Source: Porphyra umbilicalis
Taxonomy: Eukaryota > Rhodophyta > Bangiophyceae > Bangiales > Bangiaceae
Direction of reading: 5' to 3'
Length of the DNA stretch: 64,000 bases
NCBI GenBank assembly: GCA_002049455.2
Contig: KV918829.1
Location: 124,001 to 188,000, forward strand
The notes under the pieces were generated by a model. It worked only from the letters and a program-made list of their open reading frames with translations. It did no database searches and was not told the origin of the DNA. The translations under genes and the position numbers were made by a program. Each line of letters begins with the position of its first letter. Position 1 is the first letter of the stretch. Below, piece after piece: positions 11,392 to 26,781 of the stretch.

Positions 11392-13162
11392 GGTTGGGGG
11401 GGAGAGGCAAAAAAAAAAATCAGGGTGGAGGAGGGGGGGGGGGGGGGGGGGAAGGGGGGGGATGGCAGGGGGGGGGGGGGGGGGGGAAGGGCCGCCTCGG
11501 GCGCGCCGCCACCGCCGCCGCCCAGACGACGGCCGCGCCCGCCGGCGGTGGGGGCCGACGCGGACGCGCGGGGGGCACGGCGGGCGGGGCGGCGACGGGG
11601 TGTCGGGCGAACGGCACCCCCACCGACGGGGGTGACGCGGGCACGGCCGCGCCGTCGACGCTGCCGTCGACACCGCCGCCCCGTCCCCGTTGGCGCGCTC
11701 TGGGGGGCGCGCCGCCGGCGGGGGGGGGCGCCCGGCGCCAGCGACACCGCCACCGCCGCGGCACGCGCGGCGCAACGGAATCGGGGGGCGGGGAGGTTGG
11801 GGGGTGGCCGCCGCGCCCCGAGGGCGGGCTCATCCTCCCCCCCCCCCCCCGCGGCGCTCGCCGCGCGGGCCCGCACCTCGAGGCGTCGATCGTTGGAGGT
11901 TGCAAACAAAACCCACGTGCGGGCAGCCGCGGCGCGCGGGAGCCGGTTGGAATTGATCCAGATATCTTTTTTTTTCAAATGTTGACTTCTCGGCTGCACT
12001 TGTGCTCCCTGCATTTGATCCCGCTCGTGGTACTCGCGCGGGGGGGCGCCCCCGAGCGTGCGCCGGGCGCTTCGTGCCAGAGCTGGGAAGCGTGACGGCC
12101 AGACGGCCGCGTCGCCCGTCGGCCCGCCTCCATGACGCGGCGTGCCGCGTTCCGGGACGGGGCCGGGATCCCGGTGCCGTGCCTGCCCGCACACGCTGCA
12201 CTCGGCTTGACGGGCGCCATGCAAGTTTGAAGCGGGGGAGGGGTTGGGGGGCTGTGCCAGCCCCGCCCCGGGCCGTGCGACCTCCTCATGATGCGGCCTG
12301 GCGCACTGCACACGTGCCCGACGTACGGCCGTGGGAGGTCAAAGGGAACCGCCGCCGTGGCGGCGCCTTGGGTCCGTGTGGTCGGGACGTGCAGCAGCGT
12401 GCCACCCGTCCCGGGGGGGGGGGGTCGGCTGCCTGCGTGACCGTGGGTCGGCTGCATGAGCGCAACCGCTGGGCGTTTGGGGGGGGGAAGGGTCAGGTCA
12501 GGTGAGTTGCAAGGCGCCGCCGAGTCACCTCCCTTTTTCCCATCTCTCGGTTGCGTGGCAGCGCGGTTGTGGTTTTGTTTTCCCGGCGTTGTGGCGACGG
12601 CTGTCTGCCAGATGCTTGCTGCTGGCGCGCTGGGGGGACTGGGCTTTGCCGCGCTGGCCCCGTGCCCGTTTCGATTGAGCTACGGGCAGCCGCTCCTCTG
12701 GTGTCGCCTGCTCTCACAGCTGGGCGCTTGTGGTGGTGGTGGTGGTGGTGGTTGGTGGTGGTTTGGTGCGCCCGCCGCCGGCCCCCGGCGCCGGTTCGAC
12801 CTTTTGGGGATGACCAGTGTAGAGTCGCGCGCACCCTGACGTCGACACCACCGCCAAACGTTGGGGAGAGGCAGTGGTGGGGTGCGTGTGGGGGTGGCGG
12901 CGACGGGGCGGGGTTTGCGCACGGCGCAGTGCCTTGCGCCACGGGTGGAAGCCGTGTGGGCGGGTGGGCGCGGTGCGACGCGGTGCCGTGTGTTGCGCCG
13001 GCCGCACCCTTTGCCGTCGCTTTGGTCACGGTGGGCGGGTGGACGTTGCGCAGCGCGCGCGTGTCGTGCTCCCTTGCGGTCGTGACGGCCGTAACTGGCG
13101 CCGCGGCACCGCTGTGGACGGGCGAGCCGCTCCTGCCCGTCCCCCTCGGCGTGCCGGCGACC
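11392..13162. other. Divergent intergenic region
   Basis: This separates the minus-strand plastid-type gene from the plus-strand kinase, so it should hold promoters for both. It has G-rich runs (11430-11490), a T-rich patch at 11965-11980 and normal-GC sequence near 12000. The kinase frame stays open upstream to about 12551 but has no convincing protein features before the ATG at 13163. I take that part as 5' untranslated sequence. Confidence 0.4.
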
Positions 13163-15528
13163 ATGGCAAAAGCGCCGACATCCCCCACCCATATCGCCGG
13201 CTCCCCCCGGGCGCGCCCCGATGACGCGGTCGCGGCCACGTCGGCGGCACAGGCGACGATTGAGCAGTTTGGCGCGCCCGTGCTGAGCAAGGCCCCCGCG
13301 CTGCGCCATGAGTATGGCGCCGGCTTTGCCGGCTGGTTGTGGAAGCCCGGCAAAAAGGTGGCGTCGGTCAAGCGCAAGCGCTTCTTCCGCCTCGACGGGG
13401 CGGTGCTGTCCAAGCACATGACCGCCGACGCGGCCGAGCCGGCGCTGTGGCACATGAACGTGCAGGGGTCGTCGCTGACGACCATTGCCAAGGTCGGCTT
13501 CCAGCTGCAGGTGCACGACCCGGCCGTCAAGGAGGCGGCGTCGCCCATCACCCTCTTTGTGCGGACGCCCGCGGAGCAAGAAAAGTGGGTCGTGGCGCTG
13601 ACGGGCGCCATCAACCGCAAGCTCACCCACTTTTACAAGGAGCTGTCCCCGATTGGCGAGGGCGGCTTTGCGATCGTGCGGCGTGGCTTTGACCGCCGCA
13701 CCAACGAGCCGGTCGCCATCAAGACGATCACCAAGAAGCGGGCGCACATCAAGCTGTACGGGCGGGAGATTGCCATCCTCAAGTGCGTCCAACACCCGAG
13801 CGTCGTGCGCACGCTCGACATTTTTGAGACCAAGGACAAGGTGCACGTCGTCATGGAGCTGTGCGAGGGCGGCATGCTCTACTCGGCCGTCCAAGACGGG
13901 CTCGAGTTTGAGGAAGCCCACGTGGCGATGCTCATGCGTCAAATCCTGGCGGGCGTCGCCTACCTCCACGCCAGCGGCATCTGTCACCGGGACCTCAAGC
14001 CCGAAAACGTGCTCTGCGACTCGTCCGTCGCGCCGCGGGTCGTCAAGATTGCCGACTTTGGGCTGTCCAACGTGTTTGGGCCGCAGGACGCGGTCATGAG
14101 CACGCTGATTGGGACGCCCGAGTTCATCGCCCCCGAAATTGCCATGCGGCGACCGTACGGCCCGGCCGTGGACGTGTGGGCGGTGGGGATGATCATGTAC
14201 AATGTTGTGGCTGGGAAGCTCCCCTTTGACGAGGAGGGCGACGCGGTCATTGGGCGCCTCCGGCAGGAGCTCCACATCACCTTCCCCGAGTCGGCGTGGC
14301 GCTTGTACAGCCCCGCCGCCCGGTCGTTTGTGTTGGCCCTCCTGCAGCGGGACCCGGCCAAGCGGCTGACCGCCCAAGGCGCGCTCGTACACCCGTGGTT
14401 TGACCACTTTGGGGGTGGCGGAGCCGCCTCGGTGGCCGCCCCCCCGCTCTCCCCGCACCAGTCGCCGCCAGTCACGTCGGGCCTGCCGCCAACGTCACCG
14501 AACAGCACGGCGTCGGCCAGCCCCCGCCACTCGGCGTTGCTCGACGAAGCGGCCGCCGCGGGGCGGGCGGTCACACTCAAGACCCGCTTCGCCGCCGCCA
14601 TCCACGCCGTCGTCGCGTATCGACGGTTGGCCCTACTCGGCCTGCCCGACGGGGCGCTGGACATCCACGCGGTCGTGCCGCCAGCGCGGCTGCCCTTGGA
14701 CGGGGGGGCCATCGGCGCGGGCGTCCGCAGCATCAGCACGGACAATGCGCACCTGGCCGCCGCCTTGCTCACGCTCGACGTGGAGGGCGGCGACAACCAG
14801 GTGGAGATTGACGAAGACTTTGCGCTCGACCTCGAGGTGGCAACCGCCGACGACGACAGCGACGACCCATCGGCAGAGGTGCCAAGCAAGCGAAGCGTGC
14901 GCAGCCTCCGGATGCTGGTGGGCGCGGGCAACAGCAAGCGCGACGGGGCGACGGCGAGCCTCTCCCGCAGCAGCAGCAGGGGCCAACCCAACTCGTCCTT
15001 CTCCTCCCTCCTCTCGTCGGTCAAGAGCAAAATCTACTCCCCGGCCGTGTCGCGCTCCCACTCGCGCCACGACGTGAGCGGCAGCTCGTCGGCGCTCCCC
15101 TCCCCACGGTCGCCCGCGTTGGCAGCCTCCTCCCCGCGCTCCCCGCCGCCGGTCACCGACGCGCCCGCCGCGGGCGGGGCGCCCGCGCACGGGGCGCCGC
15201 CGCCGGGCGCGGCGCGGCCCCTCAACTGGTCGGCGCAGCCGTCGCGGGCGGCCCGCGTCAGCGACCTCCCCACCGTGGAGCGGGCGCCCCCGCCGACAAT
15301 GACCAAATCGTCGGTGCGCTCGACGGTGCGGTCCAAGCTCGCCAAGGCGTTTGCAGAGCAGCCCGTGCGGTGGGCGGCCGCGTCGCCAACCGCCGCCGCC
15401 GATGCCGCATTCGCGGCGCTGTCGGTGCGGCTCAGCGGCGGCGTAGCGTCGGTGGACAGCAATGCGGGGTCGACCCCGTGGGGCACCGCCCTCAACCAGC
15501 GGGCGTCGGCGGACCGGGAGGGCGACCG

Positions 15529-15568
<40 letters not shown>

Positions 15569-16105
15569 GGCGCGGCCAGTCGCGGCGGCGGCGGGCACTC
15601 GGTACGTCCCGCCTCGCACCTGCTTCCGCTGCCCTCCGCAGCGGCGCTCTCGTCGACCAGCTCGATTGCCTCCCGGTCGTCGGTCAGCACCGACGAGCAC
15701 GTGGCGTCGCTGCCGACGCGCGTGTTTCGGCAGCTCCAGTTGCAGCCCGAGGTGTCCAAGGTCGGCCGCTCCACGTCGGCGCACGTGGAAGACGCGCCCG
15801 CGGGCGGGGGCGGCGGCGACGGCAGTGGCGCGTGCGGTGGTGGCGCCGGCGGTAGCAGCGGGCGCACCTTCTTCCCCTCTGTCGCGTCGGGCGCCGACTC
15901 CCTGTCGGGCGCCACGTCGCCCGTGTCCCCCGCCACCCGCAGCAGCACGTCGGCGGGGAGCCACGGGCCGTCGGCGTTTGGGTTGGCGCTCAGCCGGGAG
16001 CGCGTGAAGGGCGGCGGCTCCCGCGCCTTTTGGCTGTCGTCGCGCCTCCGCAGCAGGGCCAGCAAATCCCAAGTCGCCAAACCCGCTCACGAGGCGCAGC
16101 CGTGA
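13163..16105 (+). CDS. PH-domain serine/threonine protein kinase (CAMK-like)
   Basis: This intronless 980-residue frame starts at ATG 13163 in a good Kozak context (ACCATGG). A PH domain covers roughly residues 55-152 (GWLWKPGKK, KRFFRLDG, ending EKWVVALTGAI). The kinase domain follows at about 158-414: glycine loop GEGGFAIV (165-172), Lys187 in VAIK, HRDLKPEN (275-282), DFG (298-300), GTPEFIAPE and DVWAVG. All catalytic residues are present, so it should phosphorylate Ser/Thr. DFGLSN and the PH-kinase order suggest a CAMK-group, PKD-like membrane-recruited kinase, but its precise family is unclear. The C-terminal ~565 residues are Ser/Pro/Gly-rich with poly-Gly, probably disordered and perhaps phosphorylated. 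It reads without a break through a long GGC repeat, unlike many neighbours. Confidence 0.88.
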
Positions 16106-16264
16106 GCGGCGGTGCGGCCACGAGCGGTGGGCGGGGGCGGGGGGGCTTGCCCCGCAGCCGCCCGCATCGGTGTGTGGCCGCCGTGCAAACGCGCCAGGGG
16201 TGTGGAGAGCCGTAGGTTTGGTGGCCCCCGCACAGTGCGCACGCCCTCTACCTTTCACTGTTTC

Positions 16265-16270
16265 TTTATT
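16265..16270 (-). promoter_or_regulatory. Candidate poly(A) signal for the amidase/BtuF-like gene
   Basis: AATAAA on the minus strand, about 125 bases beyond the stop at 16393-16395. Confidence 0.4.
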
Positions 16271-16392
16271 GAGGTCTGGCCGAGTTAAAAAAAAAACGCC
16301 AGGCAGTCACACAGTAACCTACTATACAGTTGTCACGTTCCCCCCCGTGTGTGCCCCCCCCCGCCATCTCCCCTGCGGCCACCACCCCCCCC

Positions 16393-20090
<3,698 letters not shown>

Positions 20091-20568
20091 CCCATTGCAC
20101 GCGCCGGCCGGCCGGGCGTCGGCCGGCCGCCGGCCGGGCGGGCGTTGCAGCGCCGCGGCCGGCGGCGGCTGCGGTGGGGGCGCGTCCGCGGCGCGGGCGC
20201 GGCGCCACGGCGGCGGGTGTCGGTCGGCGCGTCAATTCGCGGTGGGCGCGGAAGCGGACCGCCGCAATTGCATGCGCCTCACGCGCGGCCCACTCGGTTC
20301 TGTACGCGGCCGACGATCCGCTCCACCGATGCGGGAATGCGCGGCCATGGGGGCACCGCTTGCGATTCGACGGCGACGGCAACGATCATCGTTACCTGAC
20401 ATTGTGCACGTGACTGCGACGGCCACGGCTGCGCGGCCACCTACCGTAGGCAGCTACCGGTGACCGCATCGCACCGCAGCCCACCTGCCGCCCCGCCGCC
20501 GCGCCCCGCAACGCCCAGACCTCCCCCCCCCCCCCCAACCCCCCCCCGTTTCTCGCCCCCCACCGGCC

Positions 20569-21210
20569 ATGCCTCCCCCCGACGCGTTGGCGCCCGCGTC
20601 TGACGCGCGGCCGCCGACCATCGCCATTGACATCGACGAGGTGCTCGCGCCCTTCCTCCCCCCCCTCACCGCCTGGTACAATGCGGCGCGTGGCACCCGC
20701 CACGCGCTGTCCGACTACCACTCGTACCGCTTTGCCGACACGTGGGGCGGGTCGGACGCGGCCGCCACGGCGGCCGTCGAGGCGTGGTTTGACACGGGCG
20801 CGCTCGGGCGCCTCGTCCCGCTGCCGGGCGCGGCGGCGGGCCTCGCCGCGCTCGCCGCCCGCGGCGCGCGGCTGGTCGTCGTCACCTCCCGCCAGGCGGC
20901 CGTTGCGGATGTGACGCGCGGGTGGGTGGCGCGCGCCTTTCCGGGCGTCTTTGCGGACGTGGTGTTTGGCAACCACTGGGGGCGCACCGGCGCCAAGGTG
21001 TCCAAGGCGGACCTGTGCGCGGGGGCGGGGGCGGTGCTGCTGGTCGATGACAACCCGGCGTATTGTCGGGAGGTGGGCTGTGCGGCCGTGTGTTTTGACT
21101 TGGGGGGGGGGTACGGCTGGTCCAAGGGGGGGGGGTGGGACGGGCCCCGCGCAAGGAGCTGGGACGAGGTGGTCGCGTGGGCCGACAAGCTGGTGTTTGG
21201 GGGGGGGTGA
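20569..21210 (+). CDS. HAD-superfamily phosphatase, 5'-nucleotidase-like
   Basis: This is a continuous 213-residue frame from ATG 20569, 478 bases from the divergent amidase fusion gene. HAD motifs are all visible: the nucleophile pair in IAIDIDEVLAPF (motif I, near residues 18-29), VVVTSRQ (motif II, near 103), a lysine in VSKADLC (motif III) and LLVDDNPAY (motif IV, near 158). The spacing and the cap after motif I (LTAWYNAARGTRHALSDYHSY) resemble the cytosolic 5'(3')-deoxyribonucleotidase (NT5C-type) and related small HAD phosphatases. It should hydrolyse a small phosphate ester; the substrate cannot be read. No transit peptide is obvious. A short Gly tail ends the protein. Confidence 0.8.
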   Translation: MPPPDALAPASDARPPTIAIDIDEVLAPFLPPLTAWYNAARGTRHALSDYHSYRFADTWGGSDAAATAAVEAWFDTGALGRLVPLPGAAAGLAALAARGARLVVVTSRQAAVADVTRGWVARAFPGVFADVVFGNHWGRTGAKVSKADLCAGAGAVLLVDDNPAYCREVGCAAVCFDLGGGYGWSKGGGWDGPRARSWDEVVAWADKLVFGGG

Positions 21211-21334
21211 CCCCCGGCGTCGAGTGGGGGGGGGGGGGACAGAGGGTCGCGCCGCGTGCGCGTTTGGGAACTCGGCACGTCGCCCCGCTGGATACATTCT
21301 AGGCTGATGCGGCGCGTGCGCGTCGTCTGCCGCC

Positions 21335-21645
21335 CTATGCCAGGGGCGGGGGCGCACCCCCCGCGCCCCCGCCGCCGTCCCCGCCGTCACCCCCCACGCG
21401 CAGCAGCGCCGGCAGCACGTCCGCCTCGTACCGCGCGTACAGGCCGCAGAGCACCGCGTCGACGGCTTCTGCCAGCCGGTACCGGTCGTCCATGGCGTCC
21501 CCGTCCGCCGCGCCGGCGAGCGCCACCTCCCGCACGTCTTCCACCACCTCGGCGGCGGCCGTCGCCGGCGTGTCGGCCTCATTAAGCAACGCCGCCGTTT
21601 GTTCGAGGACGCCCCCATCCTCCCACCCGTCGGCGGCATCGCCCC

Positions 21646-21697
<52 letters not shown>

Positions 21698-23100
21698 GCC
21701 GCCGTCCGCTGCGCCGCCAACCCCCTTGTCCTCCCCGTCTCCCGCCGCCGCCCCCGTCGCGGCGGCCACCACCGCCGCGGCGACCGCCGCGACCGCCGCC
21801 GCGCGCACCGTCGGCAGCGGGTAGTCGAGCGCCAAGGCGAGCCCCGCCGCCGCCGACGCGGCCGACAGGCGTGGCGCGAGCGCCGCCGCCACCGCCGACG
21901 CAAGCGCATCGGCGCCCGCGGCCGACGGGGCGGCCGCCGCCGCGCCGGGCGCAAGGCCGCCGCTGCTCGCGGGCACTGGTGGCGTGCGGGAGACGAGCAG
22001 CAGCATTTCGCCAACGGTGAGGAGGCGCGCGAGGCCGTCAAAATCGGCGGGCGTGAGCGGCGGCAGCGTCGCCGCGGCGGCAGGGGCGTCGGGCCCGTCG
22101 CCCTTGGCCGCGGGGGGGTGGGCGCCGCCACCGCCGCCACCGCCGCCACCGCTGCCGCCGCCGCTGCCCCCCGTGGCGGGCGCGGCGCGCAGGCGGCCCG
22201 TGTAGAGAAAGTGAAGCACCTGCGCAAAGACCGGCGGCGGCACGTCGCGCAGCAGGAAGCGCACGGCGGGCGCCTCGGCGCCGCCGTCACCGTCATGCCC
22301 GCCATTGCGGCGGGCGCCCGACGGGCCCGCCGCCCCGCCGCCCGGGCGCGCCCCAAACCGCCGCGCGGCGACAAAGTAGTCGCACCGGTCGAGGATGGCG
22401 GTGTGGGCCGGGAACACCACCCCCCCGCCCGTCACGACCGCCGCGTCGGTGCGCAACGCCGCCGGCGTCAGGTGCGGGTCGACCGACGGCGACGGGCCCA
22501 CGGCGGCGGCCACCGCGTCTGCGTCGGCGCCGTCACCGCCGTCACCGCCGTCGGCGCACGCGGTCGCCGCCGCGGCCGCAATGAGCGCCTCGGCCACCTC
22601 CCCCATCCCCGCCCGCACGTCGTCGCCCGGCACGGAGAGGAGGACGAGGCGGCGCCCCCCCCCCCCCCCCCCCCCCCGCCGGCGGCGGCGCCGACCCCCC
22701 CCCCCGGGAGCGCAGCACGGCGCGCACGACGGCCGCGTGTTTGGCGTGCCGCTGCCGCGCCTCGAGCCCGACCTGCCGCTCGACGGCCGCGGCGACGGCG
22801 GCACAGCCGGCGCCGCGGGCGAGGGTGACGAGCGACGCCGCGTCGGCGCCGGCGGGCACGTCGACAAAGCCGCCATAGGCCCACTCGAGGAGCGCCGCCG
22901 CGGCGGCGGGCGTCAGTGCGGGGCGGACGAGGGTGACGGCGCGCCGGCGCGCCCAGCGGCCGGCGAGCCGCGCGCGCAAGCCCGGGATGCCGGCGGCGAG
23001 CACAAACCGGTGCACGTGCAGCGGCACGCCGTGGACGGCGAGCGTCAGGTCGGCCGCGTCGCAGCCGGCAGCGGCGGTGGCGGTAGCGGGTGCCGCCTCT

Positions 23101-23132
<32 letters not shown>

Positions 23133-23824
23133 CGCCGCGGCGGCGCCGTCGGGGTTGGCGGCCGCCCACAGGCGGCGCAGGTGCGCAATGGCCGGCGCCT
23201 CCCCCCGCGGCCGCACGCGGTGCGTGTAGTCGAGGAGCACCGCCTGCACGTGGGCGGTGAGGGCGGCGTAGAAAATGCGCTCCCCGTCAAAGGAGGCCGC
23301 GTCGCACACGGCGCCGCCGTCGAGCAGCGCCCGCACCGCGGGCACGTGGCCACACAGGGACGCGTAGTAGAGGGGCGTCGCGTCCCACTCGTCCCGCGCA
23401 TTAACGTCCGCGCCGGCGGCGAGGAGCGCCCCGATGCGGCCCGTGTCGCCGACGCGGCACCACGAGTGCAGCGGGTGCCCGTCGGCGAGGAGGGGGCCCC
23501 CGCCGCCCGCCCACCCGGCGACCGCCGTGACGCGGATGGCGTCGGGGGGGGGGGCGCCGCGGCCGCCGCGCCGGCGACCGCCGGCGGTGGCGGAAGCGGG
23601 GGGGGGGGGGCACCGGGCACGGCGCCGCCCGCGTCGGGGGGCGCCGCCGGCAGGCGCGCCTCGACCGCCGCCGGCGCCACGTAGACGGTGCCTTCGGAGA
23701 AGAGGGGCATCTCCGCCGCCGCCTCGGCGTCGTCGCGGTCCGAGCCGCCGTCGGCGGGCGGGGGGGGCGGTGGGGGGGGGGGGGGGGGCGCCCCCGCCGG
23801 CGCATCGGCGGGCGGGTCTGCCAT
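21335..23824 (-). CDS. Ankyrin repeat and double BTB/POZ protein (ABTB1/BPOZ-like)
   Basis: ATG 23824 starts MADPPADAPAGA followed by poly-Pro. Ankyrin repeats follow (HPLHSWCRVGDTGRIGALL, GADVNARDEWDATPLYYASL, GHVPAVRALLDGGA; about 23470-23310). The first BTB has LTLAVHGVPLHVHRFVLAAG near 23040, and the second has AAVVTGGGVVFPAHTAILDR near 22430, continuing with DVPPPVFAQVLHFLYTGRL. The ANK-BTB-BTB order matches ABTB1, thought to act as a CUL3-type ubiquitin ligase adaptor. Poly-Ala, poly-Gly and Asp inserts make it much longer than the roughly 480-residue animal protein. The reading frame shifts at an 11-G run (23544-23554) and returns at a 23-C run (22655-22677), so net frame is kept; homopolymer errors are the simplest reading. 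The stop codon is at 21335-21337. Confidence 0.75.
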
Positions 23825-24530
23825 GGCGGACGCGAGTGGCGGCACGCGCAGCCACCCGCCGGGCGGCGTCGAGGGGGGTGGGCGGGCAAACCGAGGACGC
23901 CGACAACGGCGTGATGACGCACCGGGCGCGTACGCAAAGGGGGAAGGACGAGGGGGGTGGGCGCCTCACACGGGCGGCAGTGGCAAGGCCGACGTGGTCA
24001 ACGGACGGGGGGTGGTGCTCGCCGGGAGTGTGGGCGTCGGCCAAGCGTCCAAGCCGCTGCAGCAACGACCGCCCTCAGAGGAAACCCAGCAGAGTGCGGC
24101 GGTCGGGCGCTGCCAGCGCGCTCCCAGCCGTCGTCGAGCGCGCGACCGTCTTCCAGCGCCCGCCGCGGTTGGGCGGCGAGCGGCGCGGGGTCGCTCGAGC
24201 CGGCGATGGAAGCCGTCGAGGGGGGGGGGAGCCCCCAATTACCGTATCCCGCAGGTTTCCTTCATTGGCCGCTTCCCCAAATCTCTGGTGGTCCAGTGGG
24301 CGCAGCCACCGACGTTTTTGAAAGAAATGGCTCGGTGACTTGGCCGTGGGCGGGAGCGAGTCGAGGTGCGAGCCAAGACGACGTCCCGCCCCCCGCCACC
24401 GCGCGGCGTTGTGGTAGCGGCGCCCTCCTCGTGTGTGGCTGTGTCTCCACCTGGGACATTGGGGCGGTCTAGGCATTTCTTCTCCTTCTGGCGTGACGGC
24501 CGCCCCTCGCCTCATCCCAGCCCTGCTGCG
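23825..24530. other. Intergenic region, no supported gene
   Basis: This upstream region of the ABTB1-like gene contains frames on both strands but no recognisable protein signature. Promoters of the minus-strand gene, and possibly of the small plus-strand gene, are expected here. Confidence 0.35.
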
Positions 24531-25532
24531 ATGCTCAAGCACCCCGCCGACGCGGCGCTGCTGCGACGCTCTCTCCGACGCGTCGTCCCGGCGGTACGTG
24601 CTGGGCTTGCACAAGGCGTTTATATCTTTGTGAGGATGTGAGGAATAGGTTGGATTCGTGCGGCAAGTGGGCCCTTTGGTAGCGTGTATGCGACAGGGGG
24701 GTGGACGGGTGTCGCCCTGCCGTCATGGGAAGGCAACTGACGTGCGCACTCGCTAGTTGTCTGCTTGTTCGTTTCCCTTGCATGATGTGCCTGTTTGTGC
24801 GTTTCTCTTGGTACTTTTCGTCAATGTCTGGCCGGTGTCGTGCGGCATGGCGGGGGGTATGGGGCTCGTGCAGCTGTTTTTTGCGGGCGCGGCCATGGAA
24901 GGTACGCCGTGTGCGGGACACGCAGGACCTCTGTCTCTGGCGCATGAGCCTTGCCACAGGACCACGTGCCTCGCCCTTGCGCCTCACCGTCGTACTGACG
25001 GACCGGCACGGGTGTGGTGCCCGTGGGGATGATGGATGACTTTCCTTGAATGCGCTGCCCCCTCTCTCCTTGCCACCGCCGACGCAGCGTTTATGATTTA
25101 TGTACCGATTGGCGGGCGCACCTTCTGTACGTTTCCCGCTTCTCTGCAGAGTGGCTGGACCCGTGGGGTCACCCCGCGTGTGTCGGTCCCGCATGCGCCG
25201 TCCCCGCGGGGCAGTACCCTTGCCGCTGCGTTCCCCGCAGACGGTATGTTCCTTCTTTGGCACAGCGGGGTAGCGCTAACCCGACTGCACTTCATGGTCG
25301 TCGCTTGCTGCCCGTTTGTTCCCCCTGTCGCCCGGCACGCGCAGACGATGTGGCCAAAGAAAAGGAGGCGGAGCGGCGGGCGCACGGCGGCCGCGTCCGC
25401 GACATCCTGCGCGAGTCGACCGGGCGCCCAGAGGCGCCGCCGCCGCTGCTGTCGGCCGACGCGGTGGGGGAGTTGCGGGTGGCGCCTCCGTCGCCTGCCG
25501 CAGACGAACGGACTCAGCCGCCGCAGGCCTGA
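24531..25532 (+). CDS. Tentative small spliced gene
   Basis: The best support is a terminal exon: a splice-acceptor-like GCACGCGCAG just before 25346 is followed by DDVAKEKEAERRAHGGRVRD, whose charged helical composition is unlike random frames here, ending in TGA at 25530-25532. A candidate first exon starts at ATG 24531 (MLKHPADAALLRRSLRRVV) with a GTACGT donor at 24594. A candidate middle exon (WLDPWG) follows TTCTCTGCAG near 25150. Phases agree only if a weaker donor is used, so the exon structure is not settled. The basic N-terminus suggests a small organelle protein. No family is recognised. Confidence 0.3.
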
Positions 25533-25718
25533 GATACGTTCAATTGTACCGAGCTGCCATGTGGTTGTGGTCGCGCCATGCGCAGCTGTGGCACACTCTG
25601 CAAACTGGTGTGCACGACACCCGTAGTTGGGAATGCGAGGCAGTGCATCCGCTCGCGTCGTCTTTACACATAAACGGCTGACAAGGCAACCTCGCCAGCA
25701 CACCACGGCACCCCCCCC

Positions 25719-26781
25719 TCACTCCACCGGGGTGTACAGCCCAGTGCCGTGGCTCGGGCAGTAGCCGCCCGGGTTGGCATCCAAGTACTGCTGGTGGTAG
25801 GCCTCGGCATAATAAAAAGGCTCCTTCTCCGCGTCCTTAATCTCCGTCGTTGCGCCATTGAGTTTCCCCTTGGCGCACGCGTTAAAGTGTGCCATGGTCC
25901 GCTCTGCTTCGGCCTTTTGCTCGGGCGTTGTGTAAAAGATGGCCGACCGGTACTGGGTGCCAACGTCATTGCCTTGCCGGTTGGCGGTCGTCGGGTTGTG
26001 CGACGACCAAAAGACGTTTAGGAGGTTGGTGTAGCTCGTCGCCGCGGGGTCAAACACCACCTTGACCACCTCCGTGTGGCCCGTGCCACCCGTGCACACG
26101 CCGCGGTAGGTGGGGTTTTCCACTTCCCCGCCTTGGTAACCGACGGCGGTCGAGACGACGCCGGGGGTTGTCCAAAACGTCTTTTCCAAGCCCCAAAAGC
26201 AGCCGCCTGCAAAGTAGGCGGTGCCGTAGCCCTTGGCGGTCCAGGTACCATCGTCCTTGAGGGGGGTGCCGAGCACCCGGTGCTTGTCCGGCTGTGGGGG
26301 GGGACCACAAACAAACCACAAGGGTGTTCACGAGCAATCACCAGAGTCGACTGTCAGAGACTGGACGCTCACGGGTCCTCTTGTACGACCGCGACTGGGC
26401 GCAAACCACACACTCGACGCGCGGCTGCGCGCACACGCCAGACAATGCCATTGGCATTCGCGTGTGCGACTCACCACCGCACGCGCCACGCACGCCACCC
26501 TCCCCAGGCGAGCAGCGCCCCACACGTACCACTTGCATCGGCTCGGGCTGGGAGAGCATCGACGCGCCCGCACTCTTGATCGCGTCAAACAGCCCCATGG
26601 CGGGCACGGTCGCGTGGGCGGTACGCGCCCGCGGCGCGGCGGCGGCCGCACGAACGCGGCGGGGGCGGAGAGAGGCGAGAAAGGCCGAGCCGGTCGAGGC
26701 GGGCGTGGCGGCGGCAGCGGCAGACAACGTCGCGCGGGTCGACAGGCGCGCGGCGGCGGCAGGCACAAAGGCGCCGTGCAT
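25719..26781 (-). CDS. msrA: Peptide methionine-S-sulfoxide reductase, organelle-type
   Basis: There are two coding exons: 26530-26781 (84 codons from ATG 26781) and 25719-26291, joined in phase 0. The intron is 26292-26529, with donor GTACGT and a C-rich acceptor ending CCACAG. The protein is 274 residues. The first ~60 are Ala/Arg-rich without acids, a plastid or mitochondrial leader. The catalytic motif GCFWG has its Cys at about residue 115, followed by PGVVSTAVGYQGG, HTEVVKVVFDP, FWSSHNPT, GTQYRSAIF and YHQQYL, all MsrA hallmarks; a later Cys in GGYCPSHG could serve in recycling. It reduces methionine-S-sulfoxide in proteins using thioredoxin. It converges with the tentative gene at 24531-25532. 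Confidence 0.93.

Noticed and set aside
12551..13162. Longer N-terminus for the PH-domain kinase
   Set aside because: The upstream frame begins at a non-ATG codon and has no protein-like features; ATG 13163 has a good context and begins the conserved part.
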